Below the pieces are notes generated by a model, which did not search any database, had not been told where the DNA came from, and was given only the letters and a program-made list of their open reading frames with translations. From contig JAJPHR010000058.1 of NCBI GenBank assembly GCA_021325145.1, forward strand, positions 46,710-110,709: a DNA stretch of 64,000 bases, in the 5' to 3' direction. This DNA is from Verrucomicrobiota bacterium (GTDB lineage Bacteria; Verrucomicrobiota; Verrucomicrobiia; Limisphaerales; Pedosphaeraceae). Positions 55,901 to 62,973 of the stretch are shown here, piece after piece. The stretch's first letter is position 1; each line of letters opens with the position of its first letter. A program made the position numbers and the translations under genes.

Positions 55901-56102
55901 TGCGATAGGGCACGATGATCTCCAAATCCGGGCTGCTGTCCACGTTGCCCACGGTCAACGCGCCCAGTTGCCAATCACCGTCACCCGCCTGGAACGAGGA
56001 AATGAGCGCACCCTTCGCGCCGCAACCGCACCAGTACAGCAGAACGACGCCCGCCACGGTGATGAAGCGAGCCCCCAAGCTGATCTTTCCCGCGCTGGTC
56101 AA
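52923..56102 (-). CDS. Large exported FG-GAP/VCBS repeat protein
   Basis: About 1,059 residues. After a signal peptide (ARFITVAGVVLLYWCGCGAKG) come beta-propeller FG-GAP blades with calcium-loop motifs: DLNGDGQNEIIF, ADLDGDGLAEVLVPM, DVDGDGQQEIIIGTY and DVNNDGSLDVVYR. A fibronectin-type-III-like part (about 530-610, PLTYRIYRAEQASGPFTNI) follows, then two galactose-binding-like beta-sandwiches (NLIVNGGFEE, about 620-780; and about 790-960). The tail (LQSADSPGRAANWQLVDTFTN) is a common Verrucomicrobia secreted-protein ending. Probable role: binding or degrading polysaccharides outside the cell; no catalytic domain is recognised. The start is TTG 56102, or TTG 56078. The 233 bases upstream hold no gene. 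Confidence 0.88.
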   Translation of the reverse strand: MTSAGKISLGARFITVAGVVLLYWCGCGAKGALISSFQAGDGDWQLGALTVGNVDSSPDLEIIVPYRNSSGQWFLDAFKWNGTRLAGFPWSDPNNEVINTSPTLYDLNGDGQNEIIFTCGTNVIAMKGSGTILWSSPVNRTSYIPTGGFQTVTNGFYWYPTSAWLSNLPPTAVFYSEVSPPIVADVEGKGVKEVITAWKINPDTTGSGQDFNPFISPIWGSGPWGTMGEDWSGGVVFHNATNGVKRFVYHIHQLVESGLALGHADTNTPLEVYVLNDSDSVACFDKTQPHGLWGRGMLHGMFGKNQQLMSGSYQQGVDVYTADLDGDGLAEVLVPMTQFNGFHQPGDTILDDDGAILWRKWKQNVNYTNVHGWLNSACMIPVNPDHDNHIDVLTFSHSFEISFSYWNGVELVDHPGWPKNFYPLLPTPPVVGDVDGDGQQEIIIGTYDPGATPSTGNLHVFALDGTEKQRIAVPGGVKQIPSLADVNNDGSLDVVYRSTLGMIYVQNFGATDATNVSWSTHRGNARHDGNYGTSLFPPGTPLIASKTSGYRQARFSWRNAAGPSPLTYRIYRAEQASGPFTNIITLPGNANGYTNVGLKGGWQYFYEVAAVYASNEVHSAPFAVLSLLNSNLIVNGGFEENDNSHWDKWFTGDINWTNMIGNTNATVPYQGRQAMEIRIQSTNQADDSSISQFDQYGIPDSTTFVTPGTLYSFGGFLRSGGISQPSEHWFEWASTLTAVNTNARPALPFPNYFTPHFVLGTNATAWTYANRTFILPAGFPNLELRHRYTINAPGSGSIFLDNVFLRPLPDPSGAGWTEIVPFGARWRYSFITPPPSGWYSPGYSDALWLEAPAKFGAGSGPTNIATLIPGFQPAYYFRRNFTVVNTNLEEFLLSATCTDNGSGPSLEIYLNGRQIPGTDIDPVSLQGNQKLYYDLAPFIDWLQPGTNLVAVVLHNTYSSWDDVAFDLDLKVLPAAVTNVPVRIASVRSDATGVTLGIQTPVNSIWMLQSADSPGRAANWQLVDTFTNLTGTNVVIRDHGQNGRLAPASVKARFYRVVPK

Positions 56103-56335
56103 CTCTTCACTATATCCCGGATCCCGGTTATGCCAAGTGGCTTTGATGGTCGGGGCCGCCGTATCGCGAATGAGCCGGGGCGCATCCCAATCGAACCGCC
56201 AGTCGCAGCGAGCCGTCCCCCTAACGCGGTTTTAGCAAGAGAAACCCAGGTTGAAGTCGCTACAATCCGGGCTTCCCAAGGCCAAAGGAATTGCCTATCC
56301 TCCGCAATTCGATTTCAGTATAGAATAACGAGTCA

Positions 56336-56824
56336 ATGAAATCGCCGTTCGCTTTTCTCAGCAATTTGTCCGAGGAACCCCGAATTCAGGCGCTGAAAGG
56401 CCTCACCTTGTTTCGCGAATTGAGCGCGCGGGAGCTTCGGGAAGTGGACGAGTTGTTGCACGAGCGGACTTACCAAAAAGACGAGGTTATTTTTGACGAG
56501 GGAGACGTGGGCCTGGGGCTGTTCATCATCGTCAGCGGCCGGGTGAAGATTCTTTCCAGCCATACCTCACTGCAGGAACTGGCGCCGGAGTTTCACCGTG
56601 GCGATTACTTCGGCGAGATGGCCTTGTTCGACAAGGCGCAGCGCACGGCCCGGGCGGTCGCCGCCGAGCCAACCCAGATCGTCGCGCTGTTCCGGACGGA
56701 GTTTTTCTCGCTATTGGAACGGGACCGGGGCGTCGCGGCAAAAATCCTGTTTGAACTGGCCCGAACAGTTTGCGCGCGTTCCCGCCAGTTGATTACCGGG
56801 GAAAAGCATAATCCCAGCCTATGA
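56336..56824 (+). CDS. Cyclic-nucleotide-binding domain protein (no DNA-binding domain)
   Basis: A 162-residue single cNMP-binding domain. ALKGLTLFRELSARELREVDELLHERTYQKDEVIFDEGDVG in parts is the start of the barrel; the phosphate-binding cassette reads GDYFGEMALFDKAQRTARAVA, with the Glu and Arg that contact ribose and phosphate. No helix-turn-helix follows, so it is not a Crp-type activator. The gene overlaps the AI-2E-family permease by 4 bases (ATGA). It may gate or report on that permease; this is inference. ATG 56336. Confidence 0.9.
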   Translation: MKSPFAFLSNLSEEPRIQALKGLTLFRELSARELREVDELLHERTYQKDEVIFDEGDVGLGLFIIVSGRVKILSSHTSLQELAPEFHRGDYFGEMALFDKAQRTARAVAAEPTQIVALFRTEFFSLLERDRGVAAKILFELARTVCARSRQLITGEKHNPSL

Positions 56825-57930
56825 GAGAGGAGTCGCAACCGAGCGTGTTGACCTGGCTGCTCGTCATCCTGGCCACCTGCCTGATCTTGTTCGTGTTCCA
56901 GAAAATTCTCTGGCTGGTGGTGCCGGGCCTGCTCGCGCTGGTACTTTATTATTGCCTGCAGCCGCTCGTCCAAATGCTCGTTCGCGCCGGGGTGCGACAC
57001 GGCACCGCCGCCAAGCTGGTGGCTGGCGCTTTGTTCGCGGCCACTGCGATCACGCTCGTATTGCTCCTGCCATTGGTCACTGCGCGCGCCTCAACCTGGA
57101 AGGCAGTCACCATCAGGTATGTGCAGGGCGGGCTGGATTTTGCCCGCAAGACCGAAGAAGCCCTGGCCGAGAAATTCCCGGCTTTGCAGAAGTCTTCAAT
57201 TTTTGGCAACTCCGAACTAAATGTGAATTCCATTTCCGGGCAGTTCGCGGAAAAGTATCTCGGCGCCATTCTGATTCAATTCGTTCACTGGCTGCCGTCC
57301 CTGCTTTTGATGCCGTATTTGACTTACTTCCTGCTGAATGATGGCATCCGCTTTAAGAAATACCTGATTCGCAGTGTGCCGAATGCGTTCTTCGAAAAAA
57401 CTTTGCTGCTGTTTGATCGCATCGACAACAGCCTGCAAAGCTTCTTCGTCGGGATGTTGAAGCTGACGCTGCTTGATACAATCTGCCTGGGCCTGGGCTT
57501 GGCGGTGATTGGCGTTTCCTCCCCTTTGCTACTCGGATTGATTGCCGCGGTGCTGGCCTGGGTCCCCTATGTGGGTTCCGCCGCCGGATGTTTGCTGGTG
57601 GTGACAGTCGCGGCCACGGATTTTCCGAATCAACCGGCGCTGACCTATAGCTGCATCGTGTTATTTCTCAGCGCCCGTTTACTGGACGACTTCGTGTTCA
57701 TGCCGCTGACGGTTGGGCGCGGGTTGCACATTCATCCGGTATTGAGCGTGCTGATGTTGTTCCTGGGCGCAGCCGTAGCCGGGCCGACCGGCCTGGTGCT
57801 CGTCCTGCCAGTCGTAGGCGTGGTGGCAGTCGCCGCGGACACGTTCGGTCAAATCGTCACGGACCATTGTCTCCGGGCGCGTTTCCATGAAGCAAGGCAA
57901 CTGCGAAGAAAGCATCCCGCAGTGCGATAG
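56821..57930 (+). CDS. AI-2E family transporter (PerM-like)
   Basis: A 369-residue membrane protein with about 7-8 helices. TWLLVILATCLILFVFQKILWLVVPGLLALVLYYCL begins it, and the family core is LPYLTYFLL-like (LLMPYLTYFLLNDG), FVGMLKLTLLDTICLGLGLAVIGVSSPLLLGLIAAVLAWVPYVGS in parts, and DDFVFMPLTVGRGLHIHPVLSVLMLFLGAAVAGPTGLVLVLPV. Members export small molecules or ions; AI-2 export is proven for few. ATG overlaps the stop of the cNMP-binding gene. The tail (RARFHEARQLRRKHPAVR) is basic and cytoplasmic. Confidence 0.9.
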   Translation: MREESQPSVLTWLLVILATCLILFVFQKILWLVVPGLLALVLYYCLQPLVQMLVRAGVRHGTAAKLVAGALFAATAITLVLLLPLVTARASTWKAVTIRYVQGGLDFARKTEEALAEKFPALQKSSIFGNSELNVNSISGQFAEKYLGAILIQFVHWLPSLLLMPYLTYFLLNDGIRFKKYLIRSVPNAFFEKTLLLFDRIDNSLQSFFVGMLKLTLLDTICLGLGLAVIGVSSPLLLGLIAAVLAWVPYVGSAAGCLLVVTVAATDFPNQPALTYSCIVLFLSARLLDDFVFMPLTVGRGLHIHPVLSVLMLFLGAAVAGPTGLVLVLPVVGVVAVAADTFGQIVTDHCLRARFHEARQLRRKHPAVR

Positions 57931-57944
57931 AAAGTTTCGAAGCC

Positions 57945-59306
57945 ATGAAGGTTATTGTTGCGGATGGTAGCAGCCGGCGTGAGGAGGCTCTAACTTCTTT
58001 TCCGAAAAGATCACAGCCTCCTCACGTCGGCTGCTACGATTTGTTGAAGGTGTGGGCGCTCCGAATTGTAATCGCAGCCTGTTGCTTGAAAGCGAATACT
58101 TCATTCGCCGCGGATACTCCGAACTCCATGCCTCCCGTTGGTGATCTGCCAGTACACACTGCCCTGCCCGACCCGCTGCTGACCACTGACGGACAAAAGA
58201 TCACGACCCGGGAGCAATGGAAACAGCGCCGGGAGCAGATGAAGGAAATCATCGAGCATTACGCCATTGGGCACGCGCCGCCACCGCCAGGCAATGTGGC
58301 CGGACGCGAACTGGAAACCAAAGTGTTGATGAACGGTGAAGCATCTTTCCGCCTGATGCACTTGTCCTTCGGTCCAGACCAAAAGCTGGGATTCGACGCG
58401 GCAATCCTAGTCCCGACTGGAACGAATGCGACCAAAGGACCGTTGCCCATATTTGTCCAGCCATCCTTTTTCCCCATGCCCGGAACCGCTCCGCCAGCCA
58501 ATGCCCCGGCGCAGTCAACGAACGCTCCCTCCCGCGCAATCCCTCGTCCCTCCACCCTGGAAGATGTGGCTAACTTGTATGAAGCGCCGCTGCATCGAGG
58601 CTACGCAATCGTGACCTTTTATTATCAGCAATGCGGCGCGGATAATCGCGACTTTCGTCAAACGGGCTTCTTTCCGGCGTATCCCGGTTACGATTGGGGC
58701 GACCTGGCGGCTTGGGCATGGGCCATGTCGCGTTGTGTCGATTACCTGGAAAGCCAATCGTTCGCCGACAAGTCCCGGATCATCGCACTCGGCCATTCCC
58801 GCCTAGGCAAGACGGCCCTCGTGGCCGGCGCATTCGACGACCGATTCGCACTCGTGGCGCCGGCAGGGTCCGGTTGCGGCGGCACAGGGGCGTATCGATT
58901 CAATGGCAAGGACCACGGCGGCAAGGAGGGATTGGACGATGTGATCCGAAAGTTCCCGCAATGGTTTGGCCCGGGTCTGCTGGAATTCTCCGGACAGACG
59001 GACAAGTTGCCGTTCGATCAACATTGGCTGATCGCGCTGGTCGCTCCACGTCTGTTCATTGCCGCCGACGGCCTGGACGACAACGCCACTAACGGAAAAG
59101 CTTTGGCAAAGTCCTATCTTGCAGCCAGGTCCGTCTTTTCATTCCTGGGCGTCCCGGACCACCTGGGCATCAACTACCGCCCGGGAAAACACATGCTCGC
59201 GCCGGAAGATTGGCAGGCCATCCTCGATTTCTCCGACCAATACCTGCGCAAGCTCGACGTAAACCGCCGATTTGATCAATTGCCTCCCGAAGATCAATTG
59301 CATTAA
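57945..59306 (+). CDS. CE15 glucuronoyl-esterase-like hydrolase, exported
   Basis: About 453 residues as opened by ATG 57945. The alpha/beta-hydrolase core is CE15-like: nucleophile Ser285 in GHSRLGKTAL, the oxyanion Arg next to it, a probable catalytic Glu/Asp on the following loops, and catalytic His360 in FSGQTDKLPFDQHW. PQWFGPG and LVAPRLFI are also family marks. CE15 enzymes cut ester bonds between 4-O-methyl-glucuronic acid of xylan and lignin. Residues 4-32 are encoded by the repeat at 57967-58037, so the true start may be a TTG or GTG near 58041-58050 in front of the signal-like segment LRIVIAACCLKANTSFAAD. It lies 27 bases before the Tat-exported enolase-superfamily gene. Confidence 0.85.
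   Translation: MKVIVADGSSRREEALTSFPKRSQPPHVGCYDLLKVWALRIVIAACCLKANTSFAADTPNSMPPVGDLPVHTALPDPLLTTDGQKITTREQWKQRREQMKEIIEHYAIGHAPPPPGNVAGRELETKVLMNGEASFRLMHLSFGPDQKLGFDAAILVPTGTNATKGPLPIFVQPSFFPMPGTAPPANAPAQSTNAPSRAIPRPSTLEDVANLYEAPLHRGYAIVTFYYQQCGADNRDFRQTGFFPAYPGYDWGDLAAWAWAMSRCVDYLESQSFADKSRIIALGHSRLGKTALVAGAFDDRFALVAPAGSGCGGTGAYRFNGKDHGGKEGLDDVIRKFPQWFGPGLLEFSGQTDKLPFDQHWLIALVAPRLFIAADGLDDNATNGKALAKSYLAARSVFSFLGVPDHLGINYRPGKHMLAPEDWQAILDFSDQYLRKLDVNRRFDQLPPEDQLH
57967..58037. repeat. Palindromic repeat, GTAGCAGCC family, copy 1 (within CE15 5' end)
   Basis: GTAGCAGCCGGCGTGAGGAG (57967-) and CTCCTCACGTCGGCTGCTAC (ending 58037) pair over 23 bases with one mismatch and a 25-base loop containing TCTTTTCCGAAAAGA. 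Degraded copy at 61578-61647. It sits at the start of the CE15-like open frame and encodes its first residues after ATG 57945. Confidence 0.85.
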
Positions 59307-59333
59307 ACATCGGTCAACTAACGAGTCTCAGCC

Positions 59334-60575
59334 ATGAAACTCAACCGCCGCAATTTCCTTCACGCCACCGCTGGCGTCGGCGCATTGTCGTTGATCCCGG
59401 CCGCGGTCGGACGCGAGCCTCAGGTCTCTGATGAAATCCTCGAACGCGCCGCCGCCAGGCCGGTTCTCCCAGTCAAGGAATTCAAGCAACCCATCATCAT
59501 CGAATCGGTCGAACTGCTCCGCAAAGGCAAGCAGCATTTTGTGCGCGTCCGATCCAAAGACGGTGCTGAGGGCATCTCGGTGGACGATGGCCGAATGGAC
59601 ATTCTGCATCCCATTTTCAACGAATTGATCGCTCCTTATTTCATCGGCAAGGACGCCCGCGACCTCGAAGAGCACTTGTTCGAAGCGTATCGGTATAAAA
59701 GCAACTACAAGCTGATCGGCCTCGCGCTCTGGTGTCCGATTGCCCTGGTGGAATTCGCGATTCTCGATTTGATGGGCCGCATGCGCCGCCAATCGCTGGG
59801 CGAATTGCTCGGAGGCGTTGTCCGGACCACGATTCCTTTTTACGTGGCCAGCGAAAGACGAGACACGACCCCGGAACAGGAAGTGGATTACTTGAAGAGC
59901 CTCATCGACCAAACCGGCGCCAAGGCGGTCAAGTATCGTTTGGGTGGCCGCATGAGCCGCAACCAGGACGCGATGCCGGGCCGCACCGAAAAACTCATCC
60001 CGCTTACCCGCAAAGCGCTCGGTGATAAAATGGTCATTCACGCCGATGCCAACAGTTCCTATGACCCGCCCGAAGCCATTCGCATTGGCCGCATCCTGGA
60101 AGACATCAAGGCGATCCATTATGAAGAGCCCTGTCCCTTCGACAACTTTGACGCCACCAAAAAAGTCGCCGACGCCCTCTCCATTCCCATCGCATTGGGC
60201 GAACAGGAATCCAGCGAGTGGCGTTTCCAATGGGTGATTCGCAACCGGGTCGCCGACATCGTCCAGCCCGATCTTTATTATTATGGCGGCATGATTCGCT
60301 CGATCCGCGTGGCGCGCATGGCCGAGGCGCGGGACATGGCCACCACCGTGCATCTTTCGGGCGGGTTTGGCTTCGTGTATTCGCTCCACTTTGCTTCGTG
60401 CACGCCGAAGATTGGCCCGTGGCAGGAATATAAAAAAGGCATTGAGACTTACGGCAAATGGTTCGATCCGCCGCTGAAAATTGTCGATGGCGCGCTCGCC
60501 ATTCCCAAAGGTCCGGGCGTGGGACTCGCTGATCCGAAGGAACTTTTGAAGGACGCAACGATTATTTCAGCTTGA
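59334..60575 (+). CDS. Enolase-superfamily (mandelate racemase/muconate lactonising) protein with Tat signal
   Basis: A 413-residue enzyme with a twin-arginine leader (LNRRNFLHATAGVGALSLIPAAVG), so it is probably exported folded. Acid/base and metal residues are in place: Lys200-x-Arg202 (AVKYRLGGRM), Asp238 (HADANSSY), Glu264 (YEEPCPFD), Glu290 (LGEQESSEW), Asp313 (QPDLYYYGGM) and His340 (TVHLSGGFG). This matches Asp/His-dyad dehydratases or racemases for acid sugars, substrate unknown. It directly follows the CE15-like esterase and should share a transcript. ATG 59334. Confidence 0.9.
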   Translation: MKLNRRNFLHATAGVGALSLIPAAVGREPQVSDEILERAAARPVLPVKEFKQPIIIESVELLRKGKQHFVRVRSKDGAEGISVDDGRMDILHPIFNELIAPYFIGKDARDLEEHLFEAYRYKSNYKLIGLALWCPIALVEFAILDLMGRMRRQSLGELLGGVVRTTIPFYVASERRDTTPEQEVDYLKSLIDQTGAKAVKYRLGGRMSRNQDAMPGRTEKLIPLTRKALGDKMVIHADANSSYDPPEAIRIGRILEDIKAIHYEEPCPFDNFDATKKVADALSIPIALGEQESSEWRFQWVIRNRVADIVQPDLYYYGGMIRSIRVARMAEARDMATTVHLSGGFGFVYSLHFASCTPKIGPWQEYKKGIETYGKWFDPPLKIVDGALAIPKGPGVGLADPKELLKDATIISA

Positions 60576-60615
60576 ATCGGCGCGCAAGCGGGAACGCAAT
60601 TCTCCGCGTTCAAGG

Positions 60616-61467
60616 CTAAACCACAAATTCCAATTCCTGCCGGTGCGGAAGCAAACCCTTCTCGAAGGCCCGGCCCAAAAAGCGGCGGATCGATTCCCTG
60701 CCCTTTTCCCCGTAGTCCAGCGTCCAATGATTCACGTACATCCCCACGAACTTGTCCGCCAGCTCCCGCCCCATGTCGCGCGCGTACTGCAAGGCGTGCT
60801 GCACCGCCGCCGCCCGATGGTCCAAACTATATTGGATGCTGGCGGTAAGAATGTCCGACACCGTTTTGCGCGCCGCCGGATCGAATCGTTTGTGAATCAC
60901 ATTTCCGCCCAGCGGCAGCGGCAAGCCGTCATTCTCCCGGCCCCACCAAACGCCGAGGTCTTCGCACACCACCAACCCTTCGTTCTGATACGTCAACTGG
61001 CCCTCATGAATGATCAGCCCGATTTCCGCAATTCCCGAACGAACGGCGTTGAAAATCTGATCGAATGGCACGACCACAAAATCGAAAGCCTTGGCCGGCT
61101 TTCCCAGCCAGAGTTGCAGCGCGAGGAACGCGCTGGTCATGGTGCCGGGAACCGCGATGCGTTTCCGGGCGATCTCCTCGCGTTGAAATTTCTGCTTCGC
61201 CACCAGCATCGGCCCGTAACCGTCGCCCATGCTCGCGCCGCTGGGCAGCAACGCATACTGGCCGCTGACATACGCGTACGCATGGATGCTGATGGCCGTG
61301 ATGTCCAGTTCGCCGCGGGTCGCGCGCTCGTTCAAGGTCTGGATGTCCTGTAAAATGTGCTCGAATTTATAGCCGTGCGTCGGAATCAGTTCCTTCGCCA
61401 GGCCGTAGAACATGAAGGCATCATCCGGATCGGGCGAATGGCCCAACGTCAAAGTTCGTTTATCCAT
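60616..61467 (-). CDS. mqnD: 1,4-dihydroxy-6-naphthoate synthase (MqnD)
   Basis: A 283-residue periplasmic-binding-fold enzyme that converts cyclic dehypoxanthinyl futalosine to 1,4-dihydroxy-6-naphthoate in the futalosine menaquinone route. Family marks are LGHSPDPDDAFMFYGL, the catalytic-type ISIHAYAYVSGQYALLPSGASMGDGYGPMLV, IAVPGTMTSAFLALQLWLG, and GLIIHEGQLTYQNEGLVVCEDLG. ATG 61467 is supported by homology; the frame continues to 61572 through non-conserved DNA. No mqnA, mqnB or mqnC is visible nearby. Convergent with the enolase-superfamily gene. Confidence 0.94.
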   Translation of the reverse strand: MDKRTLTLGHSPDPDDAFMFYGLAKELIPTHGYKFEHILQDIQTLNERATRGELDITAISIHAYAYVSGQYALLPSGASMGDGYGPMLVAKQKFQREEIARKRIAVPGTMTSAFLALQLWLGKPAKAFDFVVVPFDQIFNAVRSGIAEIGLIIHEGQLTYQNEGLVVCEDLGVWWGRENDGLPLPLGGNVIHKRFDPAARKTVSDILTASIQYSLDHRAAAVQHALQYARDMGRELADKFVGMYVNHWTLDYGEKGRESIRRFLGRAFEKGLLPHRQELEFVV

Positions 61468-61577
61468 GCGCCTTAAATGTTGATGCCCCCAAGCCGCCTG
61501 TCGAACAAAAACGGTGTGCTGTGAGCTGCCACTGGCAGGCGCTTCAATCCATGACAAATTCAAAACCCACAATGCGT

Positions 61578-61647
61578 GGCAAGCGACGTGAGGAGGCTCA
61601 CATTTTTAGAAGAGAGAAATCAGAGCCTCCTTACATCTGCTGCTGCC
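61578..61647. repeat. Palindromic repeat, GTAGCAGCC family, copy 2
   Basis: GGCAAGCGACGTGAGGAGGC on the left faces GAGCCTCCTTACATCTGCTG on the right, with a loop containing TTTTTAGAAGAGAGAAA. It shows the same layout as 57967-58037 with more mismatches. It lies in the 298-base gap between mqnD and the small lipoprotein gene, which otherwise holds no gene. Confidence 0.75.
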
Positions 61648-61765
61648 TTCGATTCCCCACGCTTCAACCCCACCAACATTCCCTTCGCATGGGGCTTTGA
61701 CCCCGGTTGTGAGTCCCTCGGATGAGTCGATGTTTTCATAAGTCGGAAAACAGGAGGAGCAAAGC

Positions 61766-62041
61766 ATGAAAGCAGCATTATTGATCGCTGTGGCCGCCCT
61801 GGGTTTGGCGGGTTGCAGCACGACTCAGGAACAGGGCGGCACAGGGCCGTCATACGAAGCGGAAACCACTCAAGGCCGCTCGATGCATTTTGAGAACGAT
61901 CTGACCACCCAGGATCCGGAGGGGGCATTTCACAACTGGCGGTACGGCGGTGATCCAGACGTGCTCCAACCCCGCCTGCCCGTAAACCCCAAAAAGGAGG
62001 AATTGAATCCGCCCCCGGTGCCGCCACCACCACAGCCGTGA
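61766..62041 (+). CDS. Small lipoprotein of unknown function
   Basis: A 91-residue protein with a clean lipobox (LGLAGC, Cys17) after MKAALLIAVAA, then a soluble region (TTQEQGGTGPSYEAETTQGR) and a proline-rich C-terminus (PPPVPPPPQP). AGGAGGAG at 61752-61759 is a strong Shine-Dalgarno six bases before ATG. No family is recognised. Probably outer-membrane anchored, exposed to the periplasm. Confidence 0.8.
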   Translation: MKAALLIAVAALGLAGCSTTQEQGGTGPSYEAETTQGRSMHFENDLTTQDPEGAFHNWRYGGDPDVLQPRLPVNPKKEELNPPPVPPPPQP

Positions 62042-62116
62042 GGTTCGAGCTTCGTCCCTCGCGTCAGATGCGAAAACCGCTGATTACAGGTGAGATCTTC
62101 GAAAGCTCGAAACTCT

Positions 62117-62956
62117 ATGCCCGAACGTAATGCGCCGGTCAAACCCGCCCGCACCAAACGGCGCGCCCGCCCGGCTTCAAACGGCGGTTCCGAACCCGGG
62201 CCGGCCGGCCCGCTTCACAAATTCATCCCCTGGCACGACATCATTCCCGCCGGACAGTGGGCGGTCTATCGTTCGGCGATCGAAGCGGTCCGAAACGCCG
62301 GCTTGCGCTTCCTTCTCGGCGGCGGTTTCGGCCTGGCCACCTACAGCGGTCGTTGGCGCAATACCAAGGACATCGATCTCTACATTCTGCCGCGCGATCG
62401 TGAGGCCACCATCGCCGCCCTGACGGTCGCCGGTTTTGTCGATTACTTCGATCAACACCCCTACGACCCGGGCTGGATCTATCGCAGCATCCGCGACGGC
62501 ATCATCGTGGACATCATCTGGTCCATGGCCAATCGCCGCGCCGAGGTGGACGAGCTTTGGTTTGCAAGGGCGGGGTCCGTCCAAATCCGCGAGGAAACCG
62601 TGCACGTCGTGCCGCCGGAGGAACTTTTATGGTGCAAACTTTACATCCTTCAACGCGATCACTCGGACTGGACCGACATCTTCAACGTGCTTTACAGCGT
62701 CGGGCCGCAACTCGATTGGGACCATTTGTTGCACCGGGTCGGACCGGACCTCGCGCTGCTTCAGGGCGCGCTGACGGTCTTTTTTTGGTTGTGCCCGAAT
62801 CGCGCCCGTGATTTTCCGGTCAGGCTCAGGAACCAACTTCACCTGCCCAAACCAGAACCGGTCCCGGCCTCCGAGGAGCTTCACCGCGTCAAACTCCTCG
62901 ACAGCCGCGCGTGGTTTGCGCCCTTTCAAATCGAGGACCGGTTCTTGGAGGTGTAG
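62117..62956 (+). CDS. Nucleotidyltransferase-fold protein
   Basis: A 279-residue soluble protein with a nucleotidyltransferase-like core: FLLGGGFGLATYSGRWRNTKDIDLYIL (about residues 72-98) has the GG...(x)DXD pattern of MNT/AbiEii-like folds, and VDIIWSMANRR could carry the third Asp. The C-terminal part (VPPEELLWCKLYILQRDHSDWTDIFNVL) resembles the helix pair following such domains. The Lys/Arg/Pro-rich N-terminus (residues 1-30) is disordered. No toxin-antitoxin partner gene is adjacent; activity is uncertain. ATG 62117; the TIM-barrel gene starts 17 bases after the stop. Confidence 0.78.
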   Translation: MPERNAPVKPARTKRRARPASNGGSEPGPAGPLHKFIPWHDIIPAGQWAVYRSAIEAVRNAGLRFLLGGGFGLATYSGRWRNTKDIDLYILPRDREATIAALTVAGFVDYFDQHPYDPGWIYRSIRDGIIVDIIWSMANRRAEVDELWFARAGSVQIREETVHVVPPEELLWCKLYILQRDHSDWTDIFNVLYSVGPQLDWDHLLHRVGPDLALLQGALTVFFWLCPNRARDFPVRLRNQLHLPKPEPVPASEELHRVKLLDSRAWFAPFQIEDRFLEV

Positions 62957-62973
62957 CGACTCCCGGCTTTCCC

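Noticed and set aside
62117..62956. AbiEii-type or MNT toxin of a toxin-antitoxin pair
   Set aside because: There is a nucleotidyltransferase-like motif, but no antitoxin-like small gene or HEPN partner is adjacent; the neighbour is a TIM-barrel isomerase.
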